In this document: piece after piece, positions 28,978-37,021 of the stretch
Position numbering within the stretch: the first letter of the stretch is position 1
Layout: each line of letters begins with the position of its first letter
Source: Prochlorococcus marinus str. MIT 9313
GTDB lineage: Bacteria; Cyanobacteriota; Cyanobacteriia; PCC-6307; Cyanobiaceae
Direction: 5' to 3'
DNA length: 64,000 nucleotides
NCBI RefSeq assembly: GCF_000011485.1
Contig: NC_005071.1
Location: forward strand, 434,001-498,000
The notes under the pieces: model-generated
Databases searched by the model: none
What the model was told of the DNA's origin: nothing
What the model saw: the letters and a program-made list of their open reading frames with translations, nothing else
Translations under genes and position numbers: made by a program

Positions 28978-30125
28978 TGCTGACTTCCGGCGGAGGGGAG
29001 CGTCACATGGTTCAGGCTGGCAACAATCCGTTCAGACAGTGCCGGCCAGCGGCTGCTCAGTTCAAACAATGCCCTCGTCGGCTTTGGCTGCCTCAGCACC
29101 ATGGCCAGAGTGCGACAGATCCGCTGGCGACGACCGATCCGCAGCTTCAGCTCTCTCGTCCAGCGTTTCTCCAGATCATGGCTCCAGCGCAGGAGGCCTT
29201 CTTCAACGAATGGTGCCGCTGCGGCACCTGCAGTGAGGGCCCAGGCAATTCCTTCTCCTGTAAATGGCTCCACATAACCCGCTGCGTCACCCATCACCAG
29301 AAAGCGCTCTCCGGCAACAACTTCAGCGCCGCGACTAAGAGCTGGTGTCAGCTGCCATCGCCCCTGTCTCAGAGCAGCAGGTGGTGGGAAACCAGCCTGC
29401 ATAAGCACATCCTGGGTCGCTCCGGCCGCTCCTTGCCCATGGGCTATCGCCTGCCGATCGAAAGCGGCTGCCAGATTAAGTAAACCGTCCTCTCGGCGCA
29501 CCAGACCCACATAACCACGTTCGCCGATTGCCATGTGAATAGCGCCTGCGGCGTAGTGCTTCTCATCATCAACAAGAACACAACCCGCCCCAACCCTGGA
29601 ACGACTACGGATCCTGGTGATGCCAGTATCCTGCTCGGGCAAGCAACGCTGGGCAAGCCCAGCTGCAACAAGCACGACACGCGCCCTGACGTGGTTCTGC
29701 TGACCGCTGCGCTGATCCTTCAGCCGCACAATCCGCCAGCCTGGCTGGACTTCTTCGACCCCGGCGCTCATTTGACAGCGAACGGAAGCTCCAGCTTCAA
29801 CGACCGCGTCCATCAGTGCCTGATCGAACCGTTCCCTGGAGAGAGCAAAACCATCGGGAATGGCTAGAGATGTTTGACGACCATTCAGGCCGAGGCGAAG
29901 GGTTTGCAGTCGTACGCCGCCGCGATCAATAATGAGATCGTTCTGCCCCAGAGAGGCGAGAGTCGCCTGAGCCTGTTTGTTAAAACAGCAACCACACACT
30001 TTCCAGCGGGGGAAAGCGCGTTTTTCCACAAGTAACACCTTTAATCCTCGCCTTGCGCAATCCAGGGCGGCTAGTCCCCCTGCAGGACCGGCCCCAACCA
30101 CCAGTACATCCCACGACTCCGGCAT
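28968..30125 (-). CDS. FAD-dependent oxidoreductase of the polyketide cassette
   Basis: 385 aa. V-V-G-A-G-P-A-G-G at 9-17 is the FAD/NAD dinucleotide-binding loop; V-C-G-C-C-F-N follows; and G-D-A-A-G-Y-V-E-P-F-T-G-E-G-I is the second FAD motif of the p-hydroxybenzoate-hydroxylase/geranylgeranyl-reductase superfamily. No membrane helix is obvious. Sandwiched between the methyltransferase (1 bp gap) and the type III PKS (10 bp overlap), it most likely hydroxylates or oxidises the aromatic polyketide, as the flavoprotein SrsC does in the Streptomyces srsABC operon. That function is inferred from context. Confidence 0.88.
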   Translation of the reverse strand: MPESWDVLVVGAGPAGGLAALDCARRGLKVLLVEKRAFPRWKVCGCCFNKQAQATLASLGQNDLIIDRGGVRLQTLRLGLNGRQTSLAIPDGFALSRERFDQALMDAVVEAGASVRCQMSAGVEEVQPGWRIVRLKDQRSGQQNHVRARVVLVAAGLAQRCLPEQDTGITRIRSRSRVGAGCVLVDDEKHYAAGAIHMAIGERGYVGLVRREDGLLNLAAAFDRQAIAHGQGAAGATQDVLMQAGFPPPAALRQGRWQLTPALSRGAEVVAGERFLVMGDAAGYVEPFTGEGIAWALTAGAAAAPFVEEGLLRWSHDLEKRWTRELKLRIGRRQRICRTLAMVLRQPKPTRALFELSSRWPALSERIVASLNHVTLPSAGSQQCL

Positions 30126-30126
30126 C

Positions 30127-30846
30127 TCAATGTCGCTCCCAGCTGAGCAGGTAACGCTCAGGCCAGCAGCGATTCAGTTGAACACCCTCCAAACCTGCGC
30201 GCCGGGCTAAAGCCATGATTTCCGCAGGACGGAAAGCGGCACGAACCGAAAGGGGGCCATCGGTATGGACCACCCAGGAGCGACTCAGGAGACGTGTTCC
30301 AGCCCAGGCCATCACGTAGCCCAGACGACTGCGGATCAGATCATTAACCAGCACAAGCCTGCGGGCCCTTGTTGCCATTCTGGCGAGAAGCCGTTCCACG
30401 TCGCTGTCGTCTAAGTGATGGGTGAAAAGGGTGCAGAACACCACATCGAACCATTCATCATCAACGTTTTCAGAGAGTGCGTCGGCAGAGAAGAATGTCA
30501 ATTTGGCATTCCGTTTCCATGCATTGGCACGGGCAATACGCACGGCTTCTGGGTTGAAATCACAGGCTTGAATCTCGAGCTTCAGGCCCTGGCGCTGTGC
30601 CATCAGAGCAAGATCGATCGCTGTGTCTCCACCTCCGCAGGCGAGCTCGAGCACCCGTAGGGGAGTCTCGGGGTGGCGGATGGCTAGAGCCTGAATGGAT
30701 TGGAATAGACCTGCAGAACAGCGGCTGATGGCATTGATGCGACGCAAGCCGTTTAAGGCCCTGGCATGTTCAGTGGGATCAAGCCCTGGCTGATCCATGA
30801 CTTCCGGTTGACGATCACGCCGGTTGAGAGCCTCACCCCAGGGCAT
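30127..30846 (-). CDS. SAM-dependent methyltransferase of the polyketide cassette
   Basis: 239 aa from the ATG at 30846. V-L-E-L-A-C-G-G-G-D-T-A at 65-76 is the class I SAM-binding loop, and D-V-V-F-C-T-L-F-T-H-H-L-D-D is the post-II motif, a UbiE-type small-molecule methyltransferase. Soluble; a weak hydrophobic segment near 165-180 may help with lipid substrates. It probably O- or C-methylates the phenolic product of the adjacent polyketide synthase. One base separates its stop from the flavoprotein start. Confidence 0.87.
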   Translation of the reverse strand: MPWGEALNRRDRQPEVMDQPGLDPTEHARALNGLRRINAISRCSAGLFQSIQALAIRHPETPLRVLELACGGGDTAIDLALMAQRQGLKLEIQACDFNPEAVRIARANAWKRNAKLTFFSADALSENVDDEWFDVVFCTLFTHHLDDSDVERLLARMATRARRLVLVNDLIRSRLGYVMAWAGTRLLSRSWVVHTDGPLSVRAAFRPAEIMALARRAGLEGVQLNRCWPERYLLSWERH

Positions 30847-30868
30847 CGGGCACGAACGTGGTGTTCCC

Positions 30869-31165
30869 TCAACTTAGGCAGAAGGCTGGTGCGGAAATTG
30901 TCAGATCATTTTTAATCTCGATCGAACCGTAGATGCAGGCAATGCGCCCTACCACCGAACCGGTCAAGGCCCCAAAAATTCTCTCAACAACAAGCTGCTG
31001 AACATTGCCAGAGAGCACAGGAGAGGACTCATTGCTCAGGTAGACAACGTGCAATTGCAGGAAACATGACTCTTTGCACAAATTCCTAGGGACATCAAAG
31101 GGATAAGGTCTGCAAACAAATTGCAACCACAGCCGCAAAGCGGCAGCAGCGGCAATCAAAGCCAC
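30869..31165 (-). CDS. Hypothetical protein upstream of the polyketide cassette (98 aa)
   Basis: A GTG-initiated frame whose stop lies 22 bp before the methyltransferase start, so it could be the first gene of the operon. It opens with an Ala-rich hydrophobic stretch (A-L-I-A-A-A-A-A-L-R-L-W-L) like a weak signal peptide and has four cysteines, but no motif is recognised and no Shine-Dalgarno sequence precedes the GTG. It may be leader sequence rather than a gene. Confidence 0.3.
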   Translation of the reverse strand: MALIAAAAALRLWLQFVCRPYPFDVPRNLCKESCFLQLHVVYLSNESSPVLSGNVQQLVVERIFGALTGSVVGRIACIYGSIEIKNDLTISAPAFCLS

Positions 31166-31390
31166 GCTTGATCAAGTCAAGTGATTGTTTGAACTGGAGT
31201 CTCAGGCGTAATCAGTGGATTTTCTATTGAAAATCCACATCATGAACAGAACGTGGCTGCTCAATTTAAATCTGAACAGAGATTAGGTATTGAGCAATTG
31301 GTGTTCCTCAAACCACATTGAGCAGAGCCAATTGAAGAGGCCCATAAAAATCAAGTCATCTCTAGTCAGACTTGCGCTGTTCGGCCACGC

Positions 31391-32260
31391 CTATGGAGCA
31401 AGTGAACGCTGAACTTTCAAAATGCCGTATCGAGGGGAGAATAAGAAAGTCAGCAGGAAAAGAACGGTCTGCACCAGCACAATGCAGCCTGCAGTGGAAC
31501 TATCGGTCCAATAGCTGATGTAGACCCCTAGAACACTTGAAAGGGCACTGCTGAGGATTGCGAGCAAAGTCATCCGATCAAAGCGGTCTGTGAGTAGATA
31601 GGCCGTAGCGCCAGGAGTGATTAACATCGCAACCACCAGAATGATGCCTACGGTCTGTAGACCAGCAACAGCAGCAAGTGATAACACTGATAACAGCAAA
31701 TAATGTAGTAGTCCTGTATTTATGCCGATCGATCGTGCATGGGTTGGATCAAAGCAGAACAACATAAAATCCCTGCGAAGAACCAACAGAATTGCCACCA
31801 CAATTCCAGAAATCAAAAGTGTTTGCTGGATATCAGCCATTGAGATTCCGAGCACATTGCCAAAAAGAATATGGGTGAGGTCGATGTTGCTTCTGGTTTT
31901 GGATACCAGTACCAATCCGAGCGCAAAAAAACCTGTAAAGACAAGGCCAATCACAGTGTCTTCCTTGACCCGTGACTTCTGTTTTACAAAGCCAATCAAA
32001 GCCACCGACCCCACGCCAAAGACAAAGGCCCCTATCGAGAACGGCAACCCCAGGGCATAGGCCACAACCACTCCGGGCATCACGGCATGGGAGACCGCAT
32101 CGCCCATTAACGCCCAGCCCTTGAGGGTCATGTAGCAGGAGAGCAGTCCACATACCCCTCCAACAAGAGCGCTCACCACCAAGGCACGCACCATGAACTC
32201 ATGACTAAGGGGTTCCAATAACCAAGACAGCGTTGTCGCTGTTGCAAGAAGCTCTGTCAT
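31391..32260 (-). CDS. mntB: Mn-type ABC transporter permease
   Basis: 289 aa, about eight hydrophobic helices, of the ABC-3 family used for Mn/Zn/Fe import. G-D-A-V-S-H-A-V-M-P-G, M-L-I-T-P-G-A-T-A-Y and similar patterns are typical of MntB/ZnuB permeases. Forms the inner-membrane channel for the ATPase and binding protein encoded just upstream. The start overlaps the ATPase stop by 4 bp. Mn rather than Zn is inferred from the binding protein and the psbA neighbourhood. Confidence 0.93.
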   Translation of the reverse strand: MTELLATATTLSWLLEPLSHEFMVRALVVSALVGGVCGLLSCYMTLKGWALMGDAVSHAVMPGVVVAYALGLPFSIGAFVFGVGSVALIGFVKQKSRVKEDTVIGLVFTGFFALGLVLVSKTRSNIDLTHILFGNVLGISMADIQQTLLISGIVVAILLVLRRDFMLFCFDPTHARSIGINTGLLHYLLLSVLSLAAVAGLQTVGIILVVAMLITPGATAYLLTDRFDRMTLLAILSSALSSVLGVYISYWTDSSTAGCIVLVQTVLFLLTFLFSPRYGILKVQRSLAP

Positions 32261-33054
32261 TGCTTGAAGTCCTCCGTGGAGGTCGGACCACCGCTCAGGA
32301 CGTTCGGAACCATGCCGCCGAATGTCATGGCGAGGTTCTCTGGAGTAAAGACCTCTGCCGTTTCGCCATAGGCAAGCACCGTCTTGTTGATGAGTACCAC
32401 CAGATCGCAGAACTCGCGCACATGACTGAGGTCATGGGTGGAGATCAAGATGGTGTGACCCTCATGACGAAACTGAAGGAACAGCTCCGCCATGAGCTTT
32501 TCGGTTCGTACATCAACACCGTTAAATGGCTCATCGAGTAGGAGTACAGAGGCGCGCTGGGCAATTGCGCGGGCCAGGAATGCCCGCTTGCGCTGGCCGC
32601 CGGAGAGGGCCCCAATGGGGCGATGTCTCAAGTCGAGGAGCTCCACCCGTTCGAGGGCATGCCAAACCGCCAATCGATCTGATTCCCTAGGGATGCGTAA
32701 GAGATTCATCGAGCCATAGCGACCCATCATCACCACTTCCCAGACGCTTATTGGGAACGAGCAATCGATTTCCTCGCTCTGAGGGACGTAGGCAACAGCC
32801 TGATCGCGCTGGGCACGGGGAACTGATAGCCCATTGATTTGGATCGTTCCTCTTGATGGTCTTACAAAACCCATCAGGGCCTTGAAAAGGGTTGACTTGC
32901 CAGAACCATTCATTCCAACTAGCCCGCAGATGCAGCCAGCCCGCAAATGCAGGCTGGCGTCATAAAGCGCCACGACGCCGTTGTAATCCACGCAAATTTG
33001 ATCGGCCTCAATGCGCAGGCGATCGCCGAAAGGAATTGAACGACACTGATCCAT
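32257..33054 (-). CDS. mntA: Mn-type ABC transporter ATP-binding protein
   Basis: 265 aa. Walker A G-M-N-G-S-G-K-S-T at 47-55, signature L-S-G-G-Q at 150-154, and Walker B L-L-L-D-E-P at 171-176 are all intact. Hydrolyses ATP on the cytosolic face to drive metal uptake. The start ATG shares a base with the TAA of the binding-protein gene (TAATG) and the stop overlaps the permease gene, so translation is coupled through the operon. Confidence 0.95.
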   Translation of the reverse strand: MDQCRSIPFGDRLRIEADQICVDYNGVVALYDASLHLRAGCICGLVGMNGSGKSTLFKALMGFVRPSRGTIQINGLSVPRAQRDQAVAYVPQSEEIDCSFPISVWEVVMMGRYGSMNLLRIPRESDRLAVWHALERVELLDLRHRPIGALSGGQRKRAFLARAIAQRASVLLLDEPFNGVDVRTEKLMAELFLQFRHEGHTILISTHDLSHVREFCDLVVLINKTVLAYGETAEVFTPENLAMTFGGMVPNVLSGGPTSTEDFKQ

Positions 33055-34055
33055 TATTTTTCGCGATTGACTGGTACCAATTCATCCAGAATCAGATCGA
33101 CGTTATGTCGTTGAAGATCGAGCAAGGTCGAGGCCGGCCCATCGGCTTGCGAAAGAGAATCAACAAAGAATGTACCGCCAAAGCGAGCGCCGCTAGCCCG
33201 TGCGACCTCACGCTGAGCCTTGTCGCTGACAGTGCTTTCGCAGAAGATCGCTGGCACTTCACGCAGCTTGACGGTCTCGATGAGTTTGGCCATACGTTGA
33301 GGTGTGACCTCACTCTCTGCATTGACAGGCCAAAGGTAAGCCTCCTCCATGCCGTAATCCTTTGCCAAGTAGGTGAAGGCTCCCTCACAGGTGACCAGTA
33401 AACGACGTTTGGCTGGAATCGTTGCCAGAGATGTCCTTAGTTCATCATCAAGTTTTTGGAGCTGGTCTTTGTAGCGACGACCATTAATGGCAAAGGTCTT
33501 GGCACCTTCTGGATCAATCCTGCTAAAGGCTTTCACCAGTTGATCGACGTATTGCATCGCCCGTTGCGGAGACATCCAGGCATGAGGATTGGGCTTGCCT
33601 GCGTAGGCATCCCCCTCAATTAACAGTGGCTCCATCCCCTCACTAAGAGTCAGCGTTGAGACCTTGCCAGCAGCGGCAGTGAACTTGCGCGCCCAGAGTT
33701 CCAGCCCAAAGCCATTTTCGACAATCAAATCTGCACCAACAGCTTGGGCCAGGTCACTTGGCGTGGGCTGATAACCATGAATTTCAGCGCCCTGCTTGAC
33801 GATGGAGCGCACCTGTAAACGGTCGCCGGCAACATTGCGTGCCATGTCTGCCAGCACCGTGAAGGTGGTGAGCACAAGAGGTTTGCCTGAGTCTTGGGCC
33901 TGGGACTGGCTCGCCATCCTGGTTGGTGGTGTGCAGGCACCTAGAAGTGCAAGGCAGCAGAAGGAAAGTACAAAACGGACGGCTTGACGCCCAGAGATCA
34001 ATTGAGACACGTGATAGGTCCGTTCGCACCAAAGGACTCTCAGGGGGTATTTCAT
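33054..34055 (-). CDS. mntC: Mn-type ABC transporter substrate-binding lipoprotein
   Basis: 333 aa from the ATG at 34055, preceded by AGGGA; a GTG at 34010 would give a more canonical 26-residue lipoprotein signal. The lipobox L-L-G-A-C puts the acylated Cys at 41. Cluster A-I metal ligands are His93 (E-I-H-G-Y-Q-P), His158 (N-P-H-A-W-M), Glu224 (T-C-E-G-A-F-T-Y) and Asp299 (T-F-F-V-D-S); they sit exactly four residues beyond the His89/His154/Glu220/Asp295 set known in Synechocystis MntC, supporting Mn. Captures Mn in the periplasm. First gene of mntCAB, downstream of psbA behind a strong terminator. Confidence 0.93.
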   Translation of the reverse strand: MKYPLRVLWCERTYHVSQLISGRQAVRFVLSFCCLALLGACTPPTRMASQSQAQDSGKPLVLTTFTVLADMARNVAGDRLQVRSIVKQGAEIHGYQPTPSDLAQAVGADLIVENGFGLELWARKFTAAAGKVSTLTLSEGMEPLLIEGDAYAGKPNPHAWMSPQRAMQYVDQLVKAFSRIDPEGAKTFAINGRRYKDQLQKLDDELRTSLATIPAKRRLLVTCEGAFTYLAKDYGMEEAYLWPVNAESEVTPQRMAKLIETVKLREVPAIFCESTVSDKAQREVARASGARFGGTFFVDSLSQADGPASTLLDLQRHNVDLILDELVPVNREK

Positions 34056-34131
34056 GTTCCCTGAAGCTCCTAAGTATGGAATCTTGCTGAGCCCAAAAAG
34101 AGGCTTTTCAAAGAAGTTGCGACTTAGCAAC

Positions 34132-34159
34132 AAAAAACCCCCTCTTGAGAGGGGGTTTT
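34132..34159 (-). terminator. Intrinsic terminator of psbA
   Basis: On the reverse strand an 11-bp perfect stem (AAAACCCCCTC/GAGGGGGTTTT) with a TCAA loop is followed by a run of T that ends at 34132, about 40 bp after the psbA stop. It is a textbook Rho-independent terminator and should insulate the highly expressed psbA transcript from mntCAB. Confidence 0.93.
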
Positions 34160-34201
34160 GAGGTTCAGCTGCTGCCAAACCTTGTATTGGTGATGATCAG
34201 A

Positions 34202-35278
34202 TCAGCCAATCGCAGGAGCAATCAGAGCCACAGGTGTGGACTCAGCAGCTGCCAGGTCGAGAGGGAAGTTATGAGCATTACGCTCGTGCATCACTTCCAT
34301 ACCGAGGTTGCTGCGGTTGAGCACATCAGCCCAGGTTGGTACAACTCTGCCTTGGGCATCGAGAACCGACTGGTTGAAGTTAAAGCCGTTCAAGTTGAAG
34401 GCCATAGTGCTAATACCCAGTGAGGTGATCCAGATGCAGATCACCGGCCAGGCAGCCAGGAAGAAGTGCAGACTGCGGCTGTTATTGAAGCTGGCGTACT
34501 GGAAGATCAGACGACCGAAATAACCGTGGGCAGCCACGATGTTGTAGGTCTCTTCCTCTTGGCCGAACTTATAGCCGTAGTTCTGAGACTCGGTTTCGGT
34601 GGTTTCACGAATCAACGATGAGGTCACCAGTGAACCGTGCATGGCGGAGAACAAACTGCCGCCAAACATGCCTGCCACACCAATCATGTGGAAGGGATGC
34701 ATGAGGATGTTGTGCTCTGCCTGGAACACCAACATGAAGTTGAAGGTTCCAGAGATGCCTAAAGGCATGCCATCCGAGAAGGAACCCTGACCAACGGGAT
34801 AGATCAGGAAAACAGCAAAGGCTGCCGACAGCGGTGCGCTGTAGGCCACACAGATCCAAGGGCGCATGCCCAAGCGGTAGGAGAGTTCCCATTGGCGACC
34901 CAACCAGCAACAAATGCCGATCAGGAAGTGGAACACAACAAGCTGGTAAGGACCGCCGTTGTAAAGCCACTCATCAACAGAAGCAGCTTCCCAAATGGGA
35001 TAAAAGTGCAGGCCGATGGCGTTGCTGGAAGGAACAACAGCACCAGAAATGATGTTATTGCCGTAGAGGAAAGAGCCAGCAACAGGCTCACGGATACCGT
35101 CGATATCAACCGGCGGTGCCGCAATAAAGGCAATAGTGAAGCAGATGGCAGCTGCCAACAGCGTGGGAACCATCAGGACACCGAACCAACCCACATAAAT
35201 GCGGTTATTGGTAGAGGTGACCCAATTGCAGAAGGACTCCCAGCCACTGAGGCGACCACTGCGAATGGTGGTGGTCAT
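34202..35278 (-). CDS. psbA: Photosystem II D1 protein
   Basis: 358 aa, two short of the common 360, so landmarks sit one residue early: Tyr-Z is Y160, Mn-cluster ligands are D169, E188, H331, E332, D341 and A343, and P680 ligand H197. The residue equivalent to 130 is Gln129 (G-R-Q-W-E-L-S), which marks the D1:1-type isoform rather than the high-light Glu form. The C-terminal tail after D-L-A is cut by CtpA during maturation. Five-helix core subunit of the photosystem II reaction centre in thylakoids; one of the most highly expressed genes in the window. Followed by a strong terminator, then mntCAB. Confidence 0.99.
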   Translation of the reverse strand: MTTTIRSGRLSGWESFCNWVTSTNNRIYVGWFGVLMVPTLLAAAICFTIAFIAAPPVDIDGIREPVAGSFLYGNNIISGAVVPSSNAIGLHFYPIWEAASVDEWLYNGGPYQLVVFHFLIGICCWLGRQWELSYRLGMRPWICVAYSAPLSAAFAVFLIYPVGQGSFSDGMPLGISGTFNFMLVFQAEHNILMHPFHMIGVAGMFGGSLFSAMHGSLVTSSLIRETTETESQNYGYKFGQEEETYNIVAAHGYFGRLIFQYASFNNSRSLHFFLAAWPVICIWITSLGISTMAFNLNGFNFNQSVLDAQGRVVPTWADVLNRSNLGMEVMHERNAHNFPLDLAAAESTPVALIAPAIG

Positions 35279-35335
35279 TGAGTATGAAGAGGACGTTAAC
35301 GAGCCTCAACCCATGGTTAGGGAAGACTCGCCATT

Positions 35336-35362
35336 AGCATATAAAAATTGGGCAGCAAAGCT
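35336..35362 (-). promoter_or_regulatory. Candidate psbA promoter
   Basis: On the reverse strand TATGCT at 35341-35336 is a fair -10, within A/T-rich sequence; transcription would begin about 50 nt before the psbA ATG, a length typical of psbA leaders. No convincing -35 hexamer sits at 17 bp, so a stimulatory factor or an alternative sigma factor is likely. Confidence 0.35.
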
Positions 35363-35377
35363 CACTTGCTGCAAGTG
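35363..35377. promoter_or_regulatory. Dyad CACTTGC-T-GCAAGTG upstream of psbA
   Basis: A perfect 7-bp inverted repeat with one central base lies just upstream of the candidate psbA promoter, centred about 92 bp from the start codon. Its size and place fit an operator for a dimeric regulator, for example a light or redox regulator. No known consensus was matched. Confidence 0.4.
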
Positions 35378-35395
35378 CTTTCCTCACATTGCGAC

Positions 35396-35437
35396 GTAGT
35401 GCGCAAGCAAACTTCATGAAGTTTGCTTGCGCACTAC
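35396..35437. repeat. Perfect 42-bp palindrome
   Basis: The sequence from 35396 to 35437 is identical to its own reverse complement: arms GTAGTGCGCAAGCAAACTTC and its complement meet at TTCATGAA. It overlaps the last 4 bp of the YcjF-like gene and lies upstream of psbA. It could act as that gene's terminator (no T-run follows, though), as a cruciform or protein-binding site. Confidence 0.9.
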
Positions 35438-36801
35438 GCAGGGTTCGGCGAGGCGCCTGGTTGGCGAGCCAACTCCTTGATCCAGCTGATTCCCTGTTGT
35501 GAAAAGCTTGACCAATCGAGACGTTCCTGCTCTGCAGCCTTAGCAACCAGCAGCGGTGCCTGAATCTTTAAGGCTTCCAAATCCGGCTCAGCAACGCCAC
35601 TGTTCAATGCCAGCCAATCGGCCATTGAGCGTCCAACAACACGGGTTAGGTAAGCAGCGCTGAGCGCCTGAACAGTACCCGCTGCAAGCCAGCTGCTGCC
35701 GTCAAGTTTGGCTACGCCCAATAGAGCTTGGCCACTCCACTCCACCACTCCCTGGGCTAGAGCCGCCCCAGCCAACTGGCGAGCTGCCAACTGCAGAACC
35801 TCTGGCTTCAAGGAACACTTCCAAATCCCCGCCATTTCTTTAATCATCAAGCCGTTGACCACAGCCACGGCTAGAAGATCCGTTGTGGGTAAAGGAGAGG
35901 CAAAAACAGCTCCTGCAACCAACCATTGAGTGCGCTGTTGTAGTCCAAGGAACTTCTGCCTGCGAAGTTGCTCTAACTCGGCTTGCCAATTGCGGTGCAG
36001 ACTGCCCAACAAGCGCTTACGCGTGATCTCAAGATTTCGCTGAGGGTGCTCTAACAGACGTCTCACCGGCGCAAGGGCTTCTGAAAGATCGTCTTGATTG
36101 CCTGTCCAACGAAGCACCTGTCCGCTCAAGCGTTGTGGCAACTGAGCTTGAAGTGCCTGCAGCTGATCGACCCAAGTAGATGAATCTTGCCAAGAGACGA
36201 TCAGCCAGATGGGTTGATTGGCTGGCACCCTCTCTAACCAAAGAAGGTCTGCTGCCATCAACGGCAAAGGTAAGACATAGAGCAAGACATCCTGCTCTTG
36301 TAGAGCTGCGGGCCAGACCCAAGACTCGCCTGTCTGAGAGAGAGGCCGCGCCCAGCTGATGCTCAGTGGAGTGGATCCTGCAATGGCTGTCTGAACATCG
36401 GGATGATCCTCAAGAGAACCCTCTCCGGAATTCACAAAAGAAACTTTTTGAGGTTCGGAACGCTGTAGAACGGCATCAAGGGCCTCGCTGCGCTGTTGGC
36501 GAAGCGCAACCACATCGTCCTCACCCTCTTCTAGGTCCTCAAACTGATCAAGGACCTCTTTGCAGCGACGGATCCAGCCCTGCACAGAATCTGGTGCATC
36601 AAAACGGGCCGGTATTGAGGGCCTTGACAACCACCAGACGCCCGCACCAGCAACCATCAAGCCAAGACCACCGCCAGGCAGATGAATCACATCAGTGAAG
36701 ACCCACTGACCGAGGACGAAGGATCCTGTGATGAGTGCTACCCGGCCAATTAAGGCAGGGGAGCGAGGCACAAGATTGATCAGTAGGGCTGGAAGCTTCA
36801 C
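35434..36801 (-). CDS. YcjF/DUF697-like membrane protein with degenerate GTPase domain
   Basis: 455 aa from a GTG at 36801; a TTG at 36822 is less likely. N-terminal hydrophobic segment(s) at about 20-60 (L-I-T-G-S-F-V-L-G-Q-W-V-F, G-L-G-L-M-V-A-G-A-G-V-W-W), then a region where a GTPase domain would sit, but the P-loop (G-x4-G-K-S) is replaced by S-F-V-N-S-G-E-G-S, and the N-K-x-D motif by S-W-Q-D; G3 and G4 are thus not functional. The C-terminal two thirds show DUF697 helices (W-L-V-A-G-A-V-F-A-S-P-L-P-T-T-D, A-V-V-N-G-L-M-I-K-E-M-A). Function unknown; GTP binding is doubtful. Confidence 0.75.
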   Translation of the reverse strand: MKLPALLINLVPRSPALIGRVALITGSFVLGQWVFTDVIHLPGGGLGLMVAGAGVWWLSRPSIPARFDAPDSVQGWIRRCKEVLDQFEDLEEGEDDVVALRQQRSEALDAVLQRSEPQKVSFVNSGEGSLEDHPDVQTAIAGSTPLSISWARPLSQTGESWVWPAALQEQDVLLYVLPLPLMAADLLWLERVPANQPIWLIVSWQDSSTWVDQLQALQAQLPQRLSGQVLRWTGNQDDLSEALAPVRRLLEHPQRNLEITRKRLLGSLHRNWQAELEQLRRQKFLGLQQRTQWLVAGAVFASPLPTTDLLAVAVVNGLMIKEMAGIWKCSLKPEVLQLAARQLAGAALAQGVVEWSGQALLGVAKLDGSSWLAAGTVQALSAAYLTRVVGRSMADWLALNSGVAEPDLEALKIQAPLLVAKAAEQERLDWSSFSQQGISWIKELARQPGASPNPA

Positions 36802-37021
36802 GGGGCACCACCTGTCGTGCAAGCCTTACCAGCCTACGTGACCTTCTTCGTTCAATTAATGGCTGAGAGAAGACTTTGCGTTCATTTGGCTCCCCAAATG
36901 GGATCACAAAGAAGCGTTTCTCTGATGAAGATCAAAAAAAATTTAATCCCGTCATGAACCCCAGGCATGTCGCGAAAGACGACGATGCGTCACACTTGCG
37001 CCTGATTGAAGGCCGTAGGCC

